In this document: piece after piece, positions 6,256 through 14,414 of the stretch | Numbering within the stretch: position 1 is the stretch's first letter | Layout of the letters: the number at the start of each line of letters is the position of its first letter | Assembly: GCA_027484495.1 (NCBI GenBank) | Contig: JAIXSW010000201.1 | Location: 1 to 17,271 of the forward strand | From: Gammaproteobacteria bacterium | Lineage (GTDB): Bacteria > Pseudomonadota > Gammaproteobacteria > Enterobacterales > Alteromonadaceae | Direction of reading: 5' to 3' | DNA length: 17,271 nucleotides | Position numbers and translations under genes: made by a program | Notes under the pieces: generated by a model | The model's input: only the letters and a program-made list of their open reading frames with translations | Told to the model about the DNA's origin: nothing | Database searches by the model: none

Positions 6256-8693
6256 TGTTGTACTGGCATGCCGTCAAAGCCGGTTTGTTCCGCTTGTTAT
6301 TGCAACCACGCAGCAGCGTTCCTGTCGTGCTCAGTCTTGCACTGACCCTGGCGGCCCTGCTGACGGTTGCAGTGCTGTACCGTCAGCTGCATCTGGCACC
6401 TTTGCCCCATATAACCAAACCTGAACAGCTCAGTGTGCATCAGGTCAATTTACAAATGGGCAAAGGCGACAGCTGGCAATGGCCGGCCTTGATTAACGAT
6501 GTCACCTTCGGTCTGGCATTGCGACAACTCAAAGCGTATGGCCAGTGGGGGTATTTGCAACGTAAAGGTCAGCTCGACTGGCAAAATACCGACCGCCAGC
6601 GCCTCAGTCAGACCGACAGCTGGCTTGCTGCCGCCGGCACTGCTGAAGTGCCGGGCCTGCCGCTGTTGCTGGGCAAATCCACTACGCTGGCCAATCCGGA
6701 TGAACTGTGGATCAGCGACGCCTTATGGCAACACCAATTTCAGCGCAACCCGGCCGTCATTGGCCAGGCGCTGACGCTGAAACAGCGCCAATACCGGATT
6801 GCTGGTGTACTGGCGACAACAACAGCCTTACCGATGATAGGACCAATTCGCAGCCAGCAGATCTGGCAGTTTTTCCAGCCAGCTGAAACGCTGCAGCAGG
6901 AATTCTCGCTGATGTCCGGTACTTTGCTTATTTTACGCAGCCCCAATGGCCAGCAACCCAGTGCTCAGCTTTTGCGTGATTTGCAACTGACGCAGCAACC
7001 GCTTACCAGCAAAAAGCTCAGTCATTTTGCCGACCAGTTTGGCCTCGGCGTCTATCAGCGCGATTATCGCCAGCATCTGCTAGGCAACAGTGCCACCCTG
7101 CTGCTGGTCACAGGCGCAGCTGCCGGTCTGATGGTGTTACTGGCCGTGCTGAATCTGACACAATTGTTGCTGGCCCAATATGCCGGCCGCCAGCACGAAT
7201 TTGCCGTGGAACAACTGTGCGGTGGCTCGGCGACGAAACAACGACTACTGCTGGCACTGGAAAATCTGAGCTGGTTGCTGCCAGCGCTGGGATTAGGTCT
7301 GTTGTTATGCCATTGGTTGTTGCAATGGGTGCCGTTATTAGCCGGCACCGCTTTGCCGATGACTGAAAACCTACAGCTGACCGGCACTGATGTCGTTGCT
7401 GCGCTGGGCTTGTTACTGGTCCTGCTGACATGGTTCAGCCTGATTTGGCGGCCCGGGACGTCTCCGCTGCAACAACTTAGCGGCAGCGGCAAAGGTACCC
7501 CGCAACAGCTGGGACGCTGGACAGGCGCGCTGTTGTTATCCGCCCAACTGGCGCTGGCAGTGATACTGGTCGGTTGTAGTGGTTGGCTGGCCTGGCATCA
7601 GGCCGGGGAACTGACCTGGGCCCGTGGTTTTAATCTGGATCACAGTTATGACCTCAGTGTTCAGCTGCCGCAAGCCCCGAAAGACAGCCGGATCCAACTC
7701 GACCGGCAGGCTTACATGCAATATAACCAACTTCGTCAGGCCACACTGAGTCAGCTGAAACAGCGACTGCAACAGCAATGGCCGGACTTGCAGGTGCATC
7801 AGGGCCAAGTGCCATTTACCAGCAATATGGTGCGAAATTTCCAGTCGGTGCAGCAACCTGACCTGAAGTTCAGCAGTCTATTGCAACAGACAGAAACCGG
7901 ACTCTTTGCCACCTATCAGATGCCTGTTGTGGCGGGGCAACTGCCGGCAGCGACGGATACCAAAGCAGCGCTGGTGCTGGATGAAACAGCCGCTCGTTTA
8001 ATCAGCCCAGCCGATCCGGCCAAAGCCGTCGGGCAGCAACTGACCCTGCAGGGTAAAGCACTGCCGGTGCTGGCTGTGGTTCGCGACATTAGCAGCAACA
8101 AAGGCGAAGGGAATCTACCGCAGCTATATCAACTGGGGCAAACCCTGACCGATGCCCAGACCATCAGTCTGACCTTAAAATTTGCCCGGCCAGAACCACA
8201 GGCCGAGTCACAGGTACGCACACTGCTGCAGGATTTGTATCAGGGGCAGGCGCTGCAATGGCAGGATAATCAGCAAGAGTGGCAGGACCGGACTGCGCAG
8301 TCGCGCCTGTTACTGTTGCTTCAGCTGCTGTTTTGCCTGAGTAGCCTGGTGCTGGCCCTGTTAGGCTGTGGCGGTCTCAGTCTGCAGCTGGTACGGCAGC
8401 AAAGTTATGAACTGGCGATCCGCTTGGCAACCGGTGCCAGCAAGGGACAACTGCTGTGGTGGCTCAGCCGTCGTCAGCTCGGTGCTGCTCTGGTTGGAGC
8501 CGTCATTGGCTGCGCCGGCAGCATTCTGCTGTATCAGCAATTACCCCGCTGGTTCAGCAGTATTCCGCCACTGCCATGGCTGGCTTTACTGCTGCTGGTA
8601 TCCTTGTTACTGTGCAGCGTTTTTGTAACCATGTTGTGGCCTGCACAGCAACAATTGCGGCGGGATCCGCTGCAAAGCCTGCGTAGCAGCTAG
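6252..8693 (+). CDS. ABC transporter permease with duplicated FtsX/MacB-type membrane domains
   Basis: An 813-residue permease. One membrane helix is seen near residues 22-43, then a large periplasmic MacB_PCD-like domain, including a segment typical of that domain (LWISDALWQHQFQRNPAVIG). An FtsX cluster of three helices follows (about 275-400). A second helix (about 423-445) starts the second half, with another periplasmic domain and a final FtsX cluster (about 690-800). This makes eight predicted membrane segments, twice the MacB unit, so one polypeptide may act in place of a permease dimer. It pairs with the separate ATPase upstream and the adaptor before it. GGAGG stands shortly before the start. 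ATG 6255 is an alternative start one codon later. The substrate cannot be read from the sequence. Confidence 0.9.
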   Translation: MMLYWHAVKAGLFRLLLQPRSSVPVVLSLALTLAALLTVAVLYRQLHLAPLPHITKPEQLSVHQVNLQMGKGDSWQWPALINDVTFGLALRQLKAYGQWGYLQRKGQLDWQNTDRQRLSQTDSWLAAAGTAEVPGLPLLLGKSTTLANPDELWISDALWQHQFQRNPAVIGQALTLKQRQYRIAGVLATTTALPMIGPIRSQQIWQFFQPAETLQQEFSLMSGTLLILRSPNGQQPSAQLLRDLQLTQQPLTSKKLSHFADQFGLGVYQRDYRQHLLGNSATLLLVTGAAAGLMVLLAVLNLTQLLLAQYAGRQHEFAVEQLCGGSATKQRLLLALENLSWLLPALGLGLLLCHWLLQWVPLLAGTALPMTENLQLTGTDVVAALGLLLVLLTWFSLIWRPGTSPLQQLSGSGKGTPQQLGRWTGALLLSAQLALAVILVGCSGWLAWHQAGELTWARGFNLDHSYDLSVQLPQAPKDSRIQLDRQAYMQYNQLRQATLSQLKQRLQQQWPDLQVHQGQVPFTSNMVRNFQSVQQPDLKFSSLLQQTETGLFATYQMPVVAGQLPAATDTKAALVLDETAARLISPADPAKAVGQQLTLQGKALPVLAVVRDISSNKGEGNLPQLYQLGQTLTDAQTISLTLKFARPEPQAESQVRTLLQDLYQGQALQWQDNQQEWQDRTAQSRLLLLLQLLFCLSSLVLALLGCGGLSLQLVRQQSYELAIRLATGASKGQLLWWLSRRQLGAALVGAVIGCAGSILLYQQLPRWFSSIPPLPWLALLLLVSLLLCSVFVTMLWPAQQQLRRDPLQSLRSS

Positions 8694-8744
8694 GCCTGCG
8701 GACCAGATCAGCAACATTGGATAGTTGAAAAGCCGGAGTTTTTT

Positions 8745-10094
8745 ATGCAAAGCCCTGCCCGTATTCTGGTAGCAGACGACGATGCCGACATCATTCTGGC
8801 ATTGGAGTTATTGTTACAACAAGCCGGTTATCAGGTGCTAACGGCCAGCACACCGGCTCAGGTTCTGCAATTTGCCGCCATCAAGCCCGATCTGGTCCTG
8901 CTGGATATGAATTTTTGCAGCGACACCACCAGCGGACACGACGGTCTGCAACTGCTGCCGGCGCTGAAACAACTGGAACTGAGCGTGATCCTGATGACAG
9001 CCTGGGCCAGCATTGATTTGGCCGTGCAGGCGATGCAGCAAGGTGCCGACTATTTCCTGCAAAAACCATGGCATAACAGCACTTTGCTGCAATTGATCGC
9101 CGACCGGCTGGAACTGCGCCGGCTGCGGCAACGCCAATGGCAGCAGCAGCAGCTCGCACAGCAGGATCGTAGCGCCTGGGTAGCCCACAGCGAGGTGATG
9201 CAACGGTTGGAAAAACAACTAGGCCGTATCGCTGGCAGCGACGCCAATGTGTTGATCCTGGGTGAAAGCGGTGTTGGCAAATCGGCGCTGGCTGCACGGA
9301 TCCATCAATTGTCAGCACGCAACAGTGGCGCTTTTGTCAGCGTCAATATGGCAGCGATCCCGCAGCAGTTATTCGAAGCTGAGTTGTTTGGTCACGAAAA
9401 AGGTGCTTTTACCGATGCAAAGCACAAACGCACCGGACGTTTTGCGCTGGCCGATGGTGGCACTTTGTTTCTGGATGAAATTGGTTGTTTGCCGGCTGAG
9501 CTGCAACCAAAGTTATTGCGGGTGTTGGAAACCGGCTGGTTTGAACCGGTCGGTGCCAGCAAAAGTCAGCGCAGTGATGCGCGGATCATCAGTGCGACCA
9601 ACAGCGAACTGAGCAGCGACCAGTTCAGGTCGGATTTATTGTTCCGGCTGAATACGCTGGTCATAGAGATCCCACCATTGCGCGCACGGCCACAAGATAT
9701 TCCGGCGCTGGTCCAGCAGCTGTTGCCGGCATTGTGCCGCAAACACCACAGGCCGCAGCTGCAACTGAGTCCATCGGCCTGGCAACAACTGCAGGATTAC
9801 GCCTGGCCCGGCAACGTGCGCGAACTGCAGCATGTCCTTGAACGCGCAGTCGTGCTGGCTGAACAGACCGAATTACACAGCAGCGATTTGGCCCTGCAAC
9901 CGTCACCCCCGCAGCCACCTTCAGACCAGGCCACACCACTGGCGCCTATGGGTCTGCCACCTTTTGATTTGCAGTGGCATCAACAACAACTGATTAATGC
10001 CGCACTGCAGGCAGCCGAAGGTCAGCAGGCGGAAGCAGCGCGTTTGTTAGGGATCAGCCGGTTTGCGCTGGCACGCCGGTTGGAGAAATCCTGA
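8745..10094 (+). CDS. NtrC-type sigma54-dependent response regulator
   Basis: A 449-residue three-domain regulator. The receiver (about 6-120) has the acidic pocket D11-D13, phosphoacceptor D54, T85 and K107. The AAA+ domain (about 145-375) has Walker A GESGVGKS (173-180), Walker B GGTLFLDEIG (238-247), sensor I near ISATN and WPGNVREL. The C-terminal Fis-type helix-turn-helix (about 428-446) reads EAARLLGISRFALARRLE. The sigma54-contact loop is GAFTDA (220-225) rather than the usual GAFTGA. It lies 51 bases after the permease gene with GGAG six bases upstream, and overlaps the kinase gene by one base, so the partner is clear. The likely target is the operon's own leader, where two palindromes sit. 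Family certain; target inferred. Confidence 0.95.
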   Translation: MQSPARILVADDDADIILALELLLQQAGYQVLTASTPAQVLQFAAIKPDLVLLDMNFCSDTTSGHDGLQLLPALKQLELSVILMTAWASIDLAVQAMQQGADYFLQKPWHNSTLLQLIADRLELRRLRQRQWQQQQLAQQDRSAWVAHSEVMQRLEKQLGRIAGSDANVLILGESGVGKSALAARIHQLSARNSGAFVSVNMAAIPQQLFEAELFGHEKGAFTDAKHKRTGRFALADGGTLFLDEIGCLPAELQPKLLRVLETGWFEPVGASKSQRSDARIISATNSELSSDQFRSDLLFRLNTLVIEIPPLRARPQDIPALVQQLLPALCRKHHRPQLQLSPSAWQQLQDYAWPGNVRELQHVLERAVVLAEQTELHSSDLALQPSPPQPPSDQATPLAPMGLPPFDLQWHQQQLINAALQAAEGQQAEAARLLGISRFALARRLEKS

Positions 10095-11320
10095 TGGCGG
10101 CAATGGGTCAGGGGCCGGTATCCGTCTGGTGGGCTTTAGGCTGTGGCTGGGCCTTATGGGTGTCGCTGCTGGGACAGCTGTACAGCCACTGGTCCGTGCT
10201 GGCATGGCTGACCATGCTCTACTGCAGCATCTGGCCTATGGCAGGTTGGTCCTGGTGGTTGTGGCGCCGGACCAGGCATTGGCCACAACATTTATTGTTG
10301 GCGATCCAGCAACAACCACATCCAGGCCCGCAAATCGACGCAAACTGGCACTGTTTGTGGGAACTGACGCCACAGTTGCAGCAGCCAGGCCTACCGGCAG
10401 AACAGGTCTTGACGGCAGTCCTGGGTAGTCTGCCGTTTCCTTTGTGCCTGTTTGGTCCAGATCAACAATTACGTTTTGCCAATGACGCCGCACAACAATG
10501 CCTGCAGCGCCCTTTATTGGCCGGCAGTACGCTACAGACGCTGGGCTTTCAGGGACAAGCGCCGCTACTCAACCATCCAGATCTGCGCTCGGGCTGGCAA
10601 CAGTTCAGCTTGCAGGTGCAACTGCCAGAGCATAGTTTTGGCCTGTTTTACGCCCTGGATCTGCGTCATCCGCTCTATCAGCAACAGCGCCAGAGTCAGC
10701 AACAGCTGGTACGGGTCCTCAGTCATGAACTGCGTAATTCACTGACACCAATGCAGTCGATGACGGAAACACTGCTGAGTCAGCCGGAACTGCCGCAAAC
10801 GACCACCCGTCAGGTACTCAGTCGGATCCAGGCCCGTAGTCAGCGTCTGTTGGCTTTTCTCGACGGTTATCTGCGACAGCAGCAACTGCCGGCTGCCCAT
10901 CCGGTCTGGTTTGCCCTGCCACAGTTAGTCGATGAACTGAGCGACAGCTTGCAACTGCCATTGGACTATCAGGGTGAGCCGCAATGCTACGCCGACCCAC
11001 TGCTGTTTCAGCAGCTACTGCAAAATCTGCTGCTGAACGCGGCACAGGCGCAGCAACAAAACGGCAGTGCAGCCGTGTTGCAACTGCGCTTTGGCATTGA
11101 TGGCCGGCAACAGTGGCTGGAACTGCGTGACCACGGTTGTGGCATCCAGAACCCGGACAATCTGTTTACCCCTTTTTACACCACCAAAAATGCCGGCCAA
11201 GGCGTGGGCCTGCTGTTATGTCAGGATATTCTGGTGCGCCATCACGGCAGCATCCGGCTGAGCAATCACCCGGATGGCGGTGTTGTTGCCAGTTTGCAGT
11301 GGCCGCTGGCCTCAGCTTAA
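10094..11320 (+). CDS. NtrB-like sensor histidine kinase with two closely spaced membrane helices
   Basis: A 408-residue kinase. Two tryptophan-rich membrane helices (about 10-30 and 34-57) are joined by only a few residues, so there is no periplasmic sensor domain. A linker and PAS-like segment follow (about 105-190). The HisKA domain has phosphoacceptor H211 in SHELRNSLTP. The ATPase domain shows the N-box (LLQNLLLNAAQA), G1 (DHGCGI), TPFYTTK and G2 (GQGVGL). It should phosphorylate the response regulator encoded directly before it; the two genes overlap (TGATG). The lack of a sensor domain beside an FtsX-type transporter recalls the intramembrane-sensing BceS kinases of Firmicutes, although this kinase is of a different family. 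That suggests signal input through the membrane or the transporter. Confidence 0.93.
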   Translation: MAAMGQGPVSVWWALGCGWALWVSLLGQLYSHWSVLAWLTMLYCSIWPMAGWSWWLWRRTRHWPQHLLLAIQQQPHPGPQIDANWHCLWELTPQLQQPGLPAEQVLTAVLGSLPFPLCLFGPDQQLRFANDAAQQCLQRPLLAGSTLQTLGFQGQAPLLNHPDLRSGWQQFSLQVQLPEHSFGLFYALDLRHPLYQQQRQSQQQLVRVLSHELRNSLTPMQSMTETLLSQPELPQTTTRQVLSRIQARSQRLLAFLDGYLRQQQLPAAHPVWFALPQLVDELSDSLQLPLDYQGEPQCYADPLLFQQLLQNLLLNAAQAQQQNGSAAVLQLRFGIDGRQQWLELRDHGCGIQNPDNLFTPFYTTKNAGQGVGLLLCQDILVRHHGSIRLSNHPDGGVVASLQWPLASA

Positions 11321-12604
11321 AAACACAATCTTCAGCACAAACAACGCGGTCAGCAGCCAGATGCTCCAGCTGACTTCGCGATGTTTACCGCATAGCGCTT
11401 TGGTCAGTGCGTAAGTGATAAACGCCAGCGCGATGCCATGCGCGATTGAAAACGTCAGTGGAGTCAGCAACAACACCACAGTGACAGGTGCCGCTTCGGT
11501 GATGTCGTGCCAGTCGATTTCCTGCAGATTAAACAACATCAGTACCGCGACATAAAAAATCGCGCCTGTGGTGGCATACACCGGCACCATCGCGGCCAGC
11601 GGTGCAATAAAAACACAGAGCGCAAACAGCAGGCCGACCACGACTGCGGTGAGACCAGTCCTGCCACCGGCAGCGACGCCGGCCGCACTTTCGACATAGC
11701 TGGTAGTGGTGGATGTACCGAGCGCAGCACCGGCCACGGCAGCCAGACTGTCCGCCGCTAATGCGCCGCCGAGGCGTTCAACATTACCGTCTTTATCCGC
11801 CAGCCCGGCTTTTTGCGTCACCGCCAGCAAAGTGCCGGAGTTATCAAAAATATCGACAAACAAAAAGGCGAAAATAACACTCAAGAGTGCGACGTCAAAG
11901 GCCGCTGCAATATCCATCTGCAGGAAAGTCGGCGCCAAGGACGGCGGCAACGCCACCAGCCCCTGATAGGCCACATCGCCACGCCCCAGCGCGACGGCCG
12001 TCATCAGCAGCACAACACCGAGCACTGCGCCATGCCAGCCACGGGCATGGCCGGCGGCAATGAGGAAAAAGCCCAGAATCGATAACAACGGCGTGGCACT
12101 GGTCAAATCCCCAAGCGTGACCAGCGTGGCCGGATGGGCGACGATAATGCCGGCATTTTTCAGCGCAATCATCGCCAAAAAGGCACCAATCCCGGTAGCG
12201 ATACCCAGTTTCAGCGTGCGCGGGATCACATTGATAATCCACTCGCGTACCTTAAACAAGCTCAGCACTAAAAACAGCACCCCGGCAATAAACACGGCAC
12301 CCAAAGCGGTTTGCCAGCTGTGGCCCATGCCGAGCACCACGCCATAGGTGAAAAACGCATTCAGGCCCATGCCCGGCGCCAGCGCGATCGGATAATTGGC
12401 AATCAACCCCATCAAAATCGAACCCAGCGCAGCTGCCAGACAAGTCGCAACAAACACCGCGCCTTTATCCATGCCGGCTTCCGCCAGCATCGCCGGGTTG
12501 ACAAAAATGATGTAGGCCATCGTGAAGAAGGTCGTCAGTCCCGCCACCACTTCGCGGCGCACTGTGGTGCCATGGGCGGTTAATTTGAAGAATTGTTCCA
12601 GCAT
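11312..12604 (-). CDS. NCS2 family purine permease, AzgA/PbuG-like
   Basis: A 430-residue inner-membrane transporter made almost wholly of hydrophobic helices (about 12-14), with the nucleobase-permease motifs GLTTFFTMAYIIFVNPAML near the N-terminus, ALAPGMGLNAFFTY (about 72-86), FLFVDIFDNSGTLLAV and GTSTTTSYVESAAGV. These are typical of the AzgA branch, which imports adenine, guanine or hypoxanthine with protons. The exact purine cannot be told. Its last 9 bases overlap the end of the kinase gene on the opposite strand. The start at 12604 is followed by the usual MLEQFFKL-type N-terminus; the ribosome site is weak. A promoter is predicted 48-76 bases upstream. Confidence 0.93.
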   Translation of the reverse strand: MLEQFFKLTAHGTTVRREVVAGLTTFFTMAYIIFVNPAMLAEAGMDKGAVFVATCLAAALGSILMGLIANYPIALAPGMGLNAFFTYGVVLGMGHSWQTALGAVFIAGVLFLVLSLFKVREWIINVIPRTLKLGIATGIGAFLAMIALKNAGIIVAHPATLVTLGDLTSATPLLSILGFFLIAAGHARGWHGAVLGVVLLMTAVALGRGDVAYQGLVALPPSLAPTFLQMDIAAAFDVALLSVIFAFLFVDIFDNSGTLLAVTQKAGLADKDGNVERLGGALAADSLAAVAGAALGTSTTTSYVESAAGVAAGGRTGLTAVVVGLLFALCVFIAPLAAMVPVYATTGAIFYVAVLMLFNLQEIDWHDITEAAPVTVVLLLTPLTFSIAHGIALAFITYALTKALCGKHREVSWSIWLLTALFVLKIVFLS

Positions 12605-12651
12605 GGAGATCCCGGTTCAGAAAAAAGGATATTGCAACAATGTCAGACCCA

Positions 12652-12680
12652 CTTATGCCACTGAGTCAAAACCAAATCAA
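12652..12680 (-). promoter_or_regulatory. Possible sigma70 promoter of the NCS2 permease
   Basis: On the minus strand, TTGATT (12675-12680) and CATAAG (12652-12657) are separated by 17 bases, each matching the consensus at four of six positions. It predicts a leader of about 40 bases. Confidence 0.35.
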
Positions 12681-12683
12681 ATC

Positions 12684-12702
12684 GATTTTCGCCGGCAAAA
12701 TC
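12684..12702. promoter_or_regulatory. Inverted repeat next to the permease promoter, possible operator
   Basis: GATTTTCGCCGGCAAAATC has six-base arms (GATTTT/AAAATC) around a GC-rich centre. It lies directly upstream of the predicted -35 element of the permease, in the space shared with the divergent small membrane gene. It does not match the PurR consensus. The binding protein is unknown. Confidence 0.3.
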
Positions 12703-12811
12703 ACCTTTACTGCCAGCACCATGGCCGAAAAACCTTTACACCAGATAAACAGCCGGAGACTATAAAACTATATTTTTGCTGCGACAGGCCATGGAAAAAG
12801 GCAAACCAACG

Positions 12812-13231
12812 ATGACAACTCAAACTCATAGTCGTAACGGACAACTATTGTTAACACTGATAGTTCTGACCACTGTCGCCATGATAACCGGCGTCTGTAA
12901 AGATCTCGGCGCTCGATTCTATCTTGGCGGTTTCGCCCTGATTCCGTTATTACTGAGTGCTGTCGTGATTTATAGCAGCCTGTTACAACGCACACTACCT
13001 GTGGCCTGGGGTTACTGGCTGGCACCAGTTTCTGTGCTGATGTGCGGGAGTTATGTGTCGTTACTCTTTAGTCATTGGACTGGACAGCCCGATGCGCTCG
13101 GCAGCATGCTCTGGTTCACACTACCGCTAGGCCATGGTTTGTTACTTTTGGTTGCTGTCGCACTGCATCTGCTCAGTAAACCATTAATTAACTGGTATCT
13201 TAGCCGACAGAATCCGCAAAAATCGAACTGA
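12812..13231 (+). CDS. Small integral membrane protein of unknown function, four predicted helices
   Basis: I do not recognise this 139-residue protein. Four hydrophobic segments are visible, about residues 12-30, 38-60, 65-88 and 97-123, with a basic C-terminal tail. This indicates an inner-membrane protein whose two ends lie on the same side. Two starts are possible: 12812, with AAGG ten bases upstream, and 12791, which has a poor ribosome site; I prefer 12812. It is divergent from the NCS2 permease and lies 31 bases before the glutaminase gene, so it may be cotranscribed with it. Possible promoter elements (TTTACA and TATAAA) upstream have an overlong spacer. The gene is likely real because its frame is long for the region and its composition is that of a membrane protein. 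Confidence 0.7.
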   Translation: MTTQTHSRNGQLLLTLIVLTTVAMITGVCKDLGARFYLGGFALIPLLLSAVVIYSSLLQRTLPVAWGYWLAPVSVLMCGSYVSLLFSHWTGQPDALGSMLWFTLPLGHGLLLLVAVALHLLSKPLINWYLSRQNPQKSN

Positions 13232-13262
13232 CACCAGAAGCAAAACTTGTCCCGGAGCGTGA

Positions 13263-14258
13263 ATGTCTGTGTATCCAATCGACTCTTCAGAACCATTACA
13301 GTCGGCTGAAAGCCATCGCTCTCCAGATTATCAGGCCATTCTCGACCAAATCTGGTTGGAAGTAGCGCCGCGGCTGGGCGAAGGCAAAGTCGCCAGTTAT
13401 ATCCCACAACTGGCGACAGTCCCAGTGGCGCAATTTGGCATGGCGGTCTACCGGTTGGACGGGCAAATGTTCAGTATCGGTGCGGCACAGACACGGTTTT
13501 CCGCGCAATCCGTGACTAAATTATTTGCCCTGGCGCTGGCCTATACCCGGGTTGGCGATAGCATCTGGCAGCGACTTGGCAAAGAACCTTCGGGTACGGC
13601 ATTTAATTCGCTGGTACAGCTCGAACTGGAACGCGGCATTCCACGCAATCCATTTATTAACGCCGGCGCTTTGGTCATCACGGACATTCTCGCCAGCTGT
13701 TTTGTCGGCTCCGAAATTGCTGTATTGCAGTTTATCCGCCAGCTCTGTGGCAGTACCGCCCCGGATTTTGACCTCAAGGTGGCAGAATCCGAATTACAAG
13801 CCGCCCATCGGAATTTTGCGATTGCCCATCTGATTAAGGATTTCGGCAATCTGCACAATACAGTGTCAGCCGTGGTGCGTAGTTATTGCCGGCAATGCTC
13901 GATCACGCTCAGTTGCGAAGAACTGGCCCGCGCGGCAGCTTTTCTGGCAAATCACGGGACTATGCCTGCAACTATGCCCGCCTGTGTGCCCGGTGGCAGC
14001 CAAATTCTCGATGCCAGCAGCGCCAAACGCATCAGCGCGGTGATGCTGACATGCGGCACCTATGATGCCGCCGGCGAATTCGCCTATCGGGTTGGTCTGC
14101 CAGCGAAAAGCGGCGTCGGCGGTGGCATTGTTGCCGTGATCCCCGGTGAAGCCGCTGTTGCAGTCTGGTCACCCGGTTTGGACGCCAGTCATAACTCAGC
14201 ACTCGGTACTTATGCGCTGGCGCGGCTGACTGATCTGACGCGACATTCCATTTTCTGA
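13263..14258 (+). CDS. glsA: Glutaminase, serine-dependent beta-lactamase-like family
   Basis: A 331-residue glutaminase that hydrolyses glutamine to glutamate and ammonia. The catalytic pair S83 and K86 is visible in FSAQSVTKLF. Other family motifs are EPSGTAFNSL (about 108-117), GIPRNPFINAGAL (about 124-136), HNTVSAVV and KSGVGGGIVAVIPG near the C-terminus. Bacterial GlsA/GlsB proteins are usually about 305-310 residues and begin close to the DYQAILDQI helix; this one has about 20 extra N-terminal residues with no signal-peptide character. GGAG stands five bases before the start. It follows the small membrane protein by 31 bases and precedes a LysR gene by 156 bases. A cytoplasmic role in nitrogen or acid response is known for the family; regulation here is not evident. 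Confidence 0.95.
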   Translation: MSVYPIDSSEPLQSAESHRSPDYQAILDQIWLEVAPRLGEGKVASYIPQLATVPVAQFGMAVYRLDGQMFSIGAAQTRFSAQSVTKLFALALAYTRVGDSIWQRLGKEPSGTAFNSLVQLELERGIPRNPFINAGALVITDILASCFVGSEIAVLQFIRQLCGSTAPDFDLKVAESELQAAHRNFAIAHLIKDFGNLHNTVSAVVRSYCRQCSITLSCEELARAAAFLANHGTMPATMPACVPGGSQILDASSAKRISAVMLTCGTYDAAGEFAYRVGLPAKSGVGGGIVAVIPGEAAVAVWSPGLDASHNSALGTYALARLTDLTRHSIF

Positions 14259-14263
14259 CCCCA

Positions 14264-14282
14264 TGCGATACAGGAAATCGCA
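14264..14282. other. Inverted repeat between glsA and the LysR gene
   Basis: TGCGAT and ATCGCA form a six-base inverted repeat around a seven-base centre, six bases after the glsA stop. No T-run follows. Its T-N11-A-like outline could serve a LysR regulator, but it is far from the lysR-type gene's start and may only be a weak hairpin at the glsA end. The rest of the 156-base gap shows nothing I can name. Confidence 0.2.
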
Positions 14283-14414
14283 CCAAAATAGTGCAGCACT
14301 GCGCCAGTGTCAGGCAACTAAACCGGGACATAAATCGTAACTAATTGAATTTATTGAAGTCACATCATTGCACAGGCCTTGCATTGAACCCGTTTTCCTT
14401 GCGGAGTTTTCAAG

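Noticed and set aside
12605..12811. Purine riboswitch upstream of the NCS2 permease
   Set aside because: I could not find the three-helix junction core or the conserved loop sequences, and the predicted leader is only about 40 bases.
1253..14258. A functional link between the omega-amidase pair and the glutaminase gene through glutamine
   Set aside because: They are about 10 kb apart with unrelated genes between and share no visible regulatory site.
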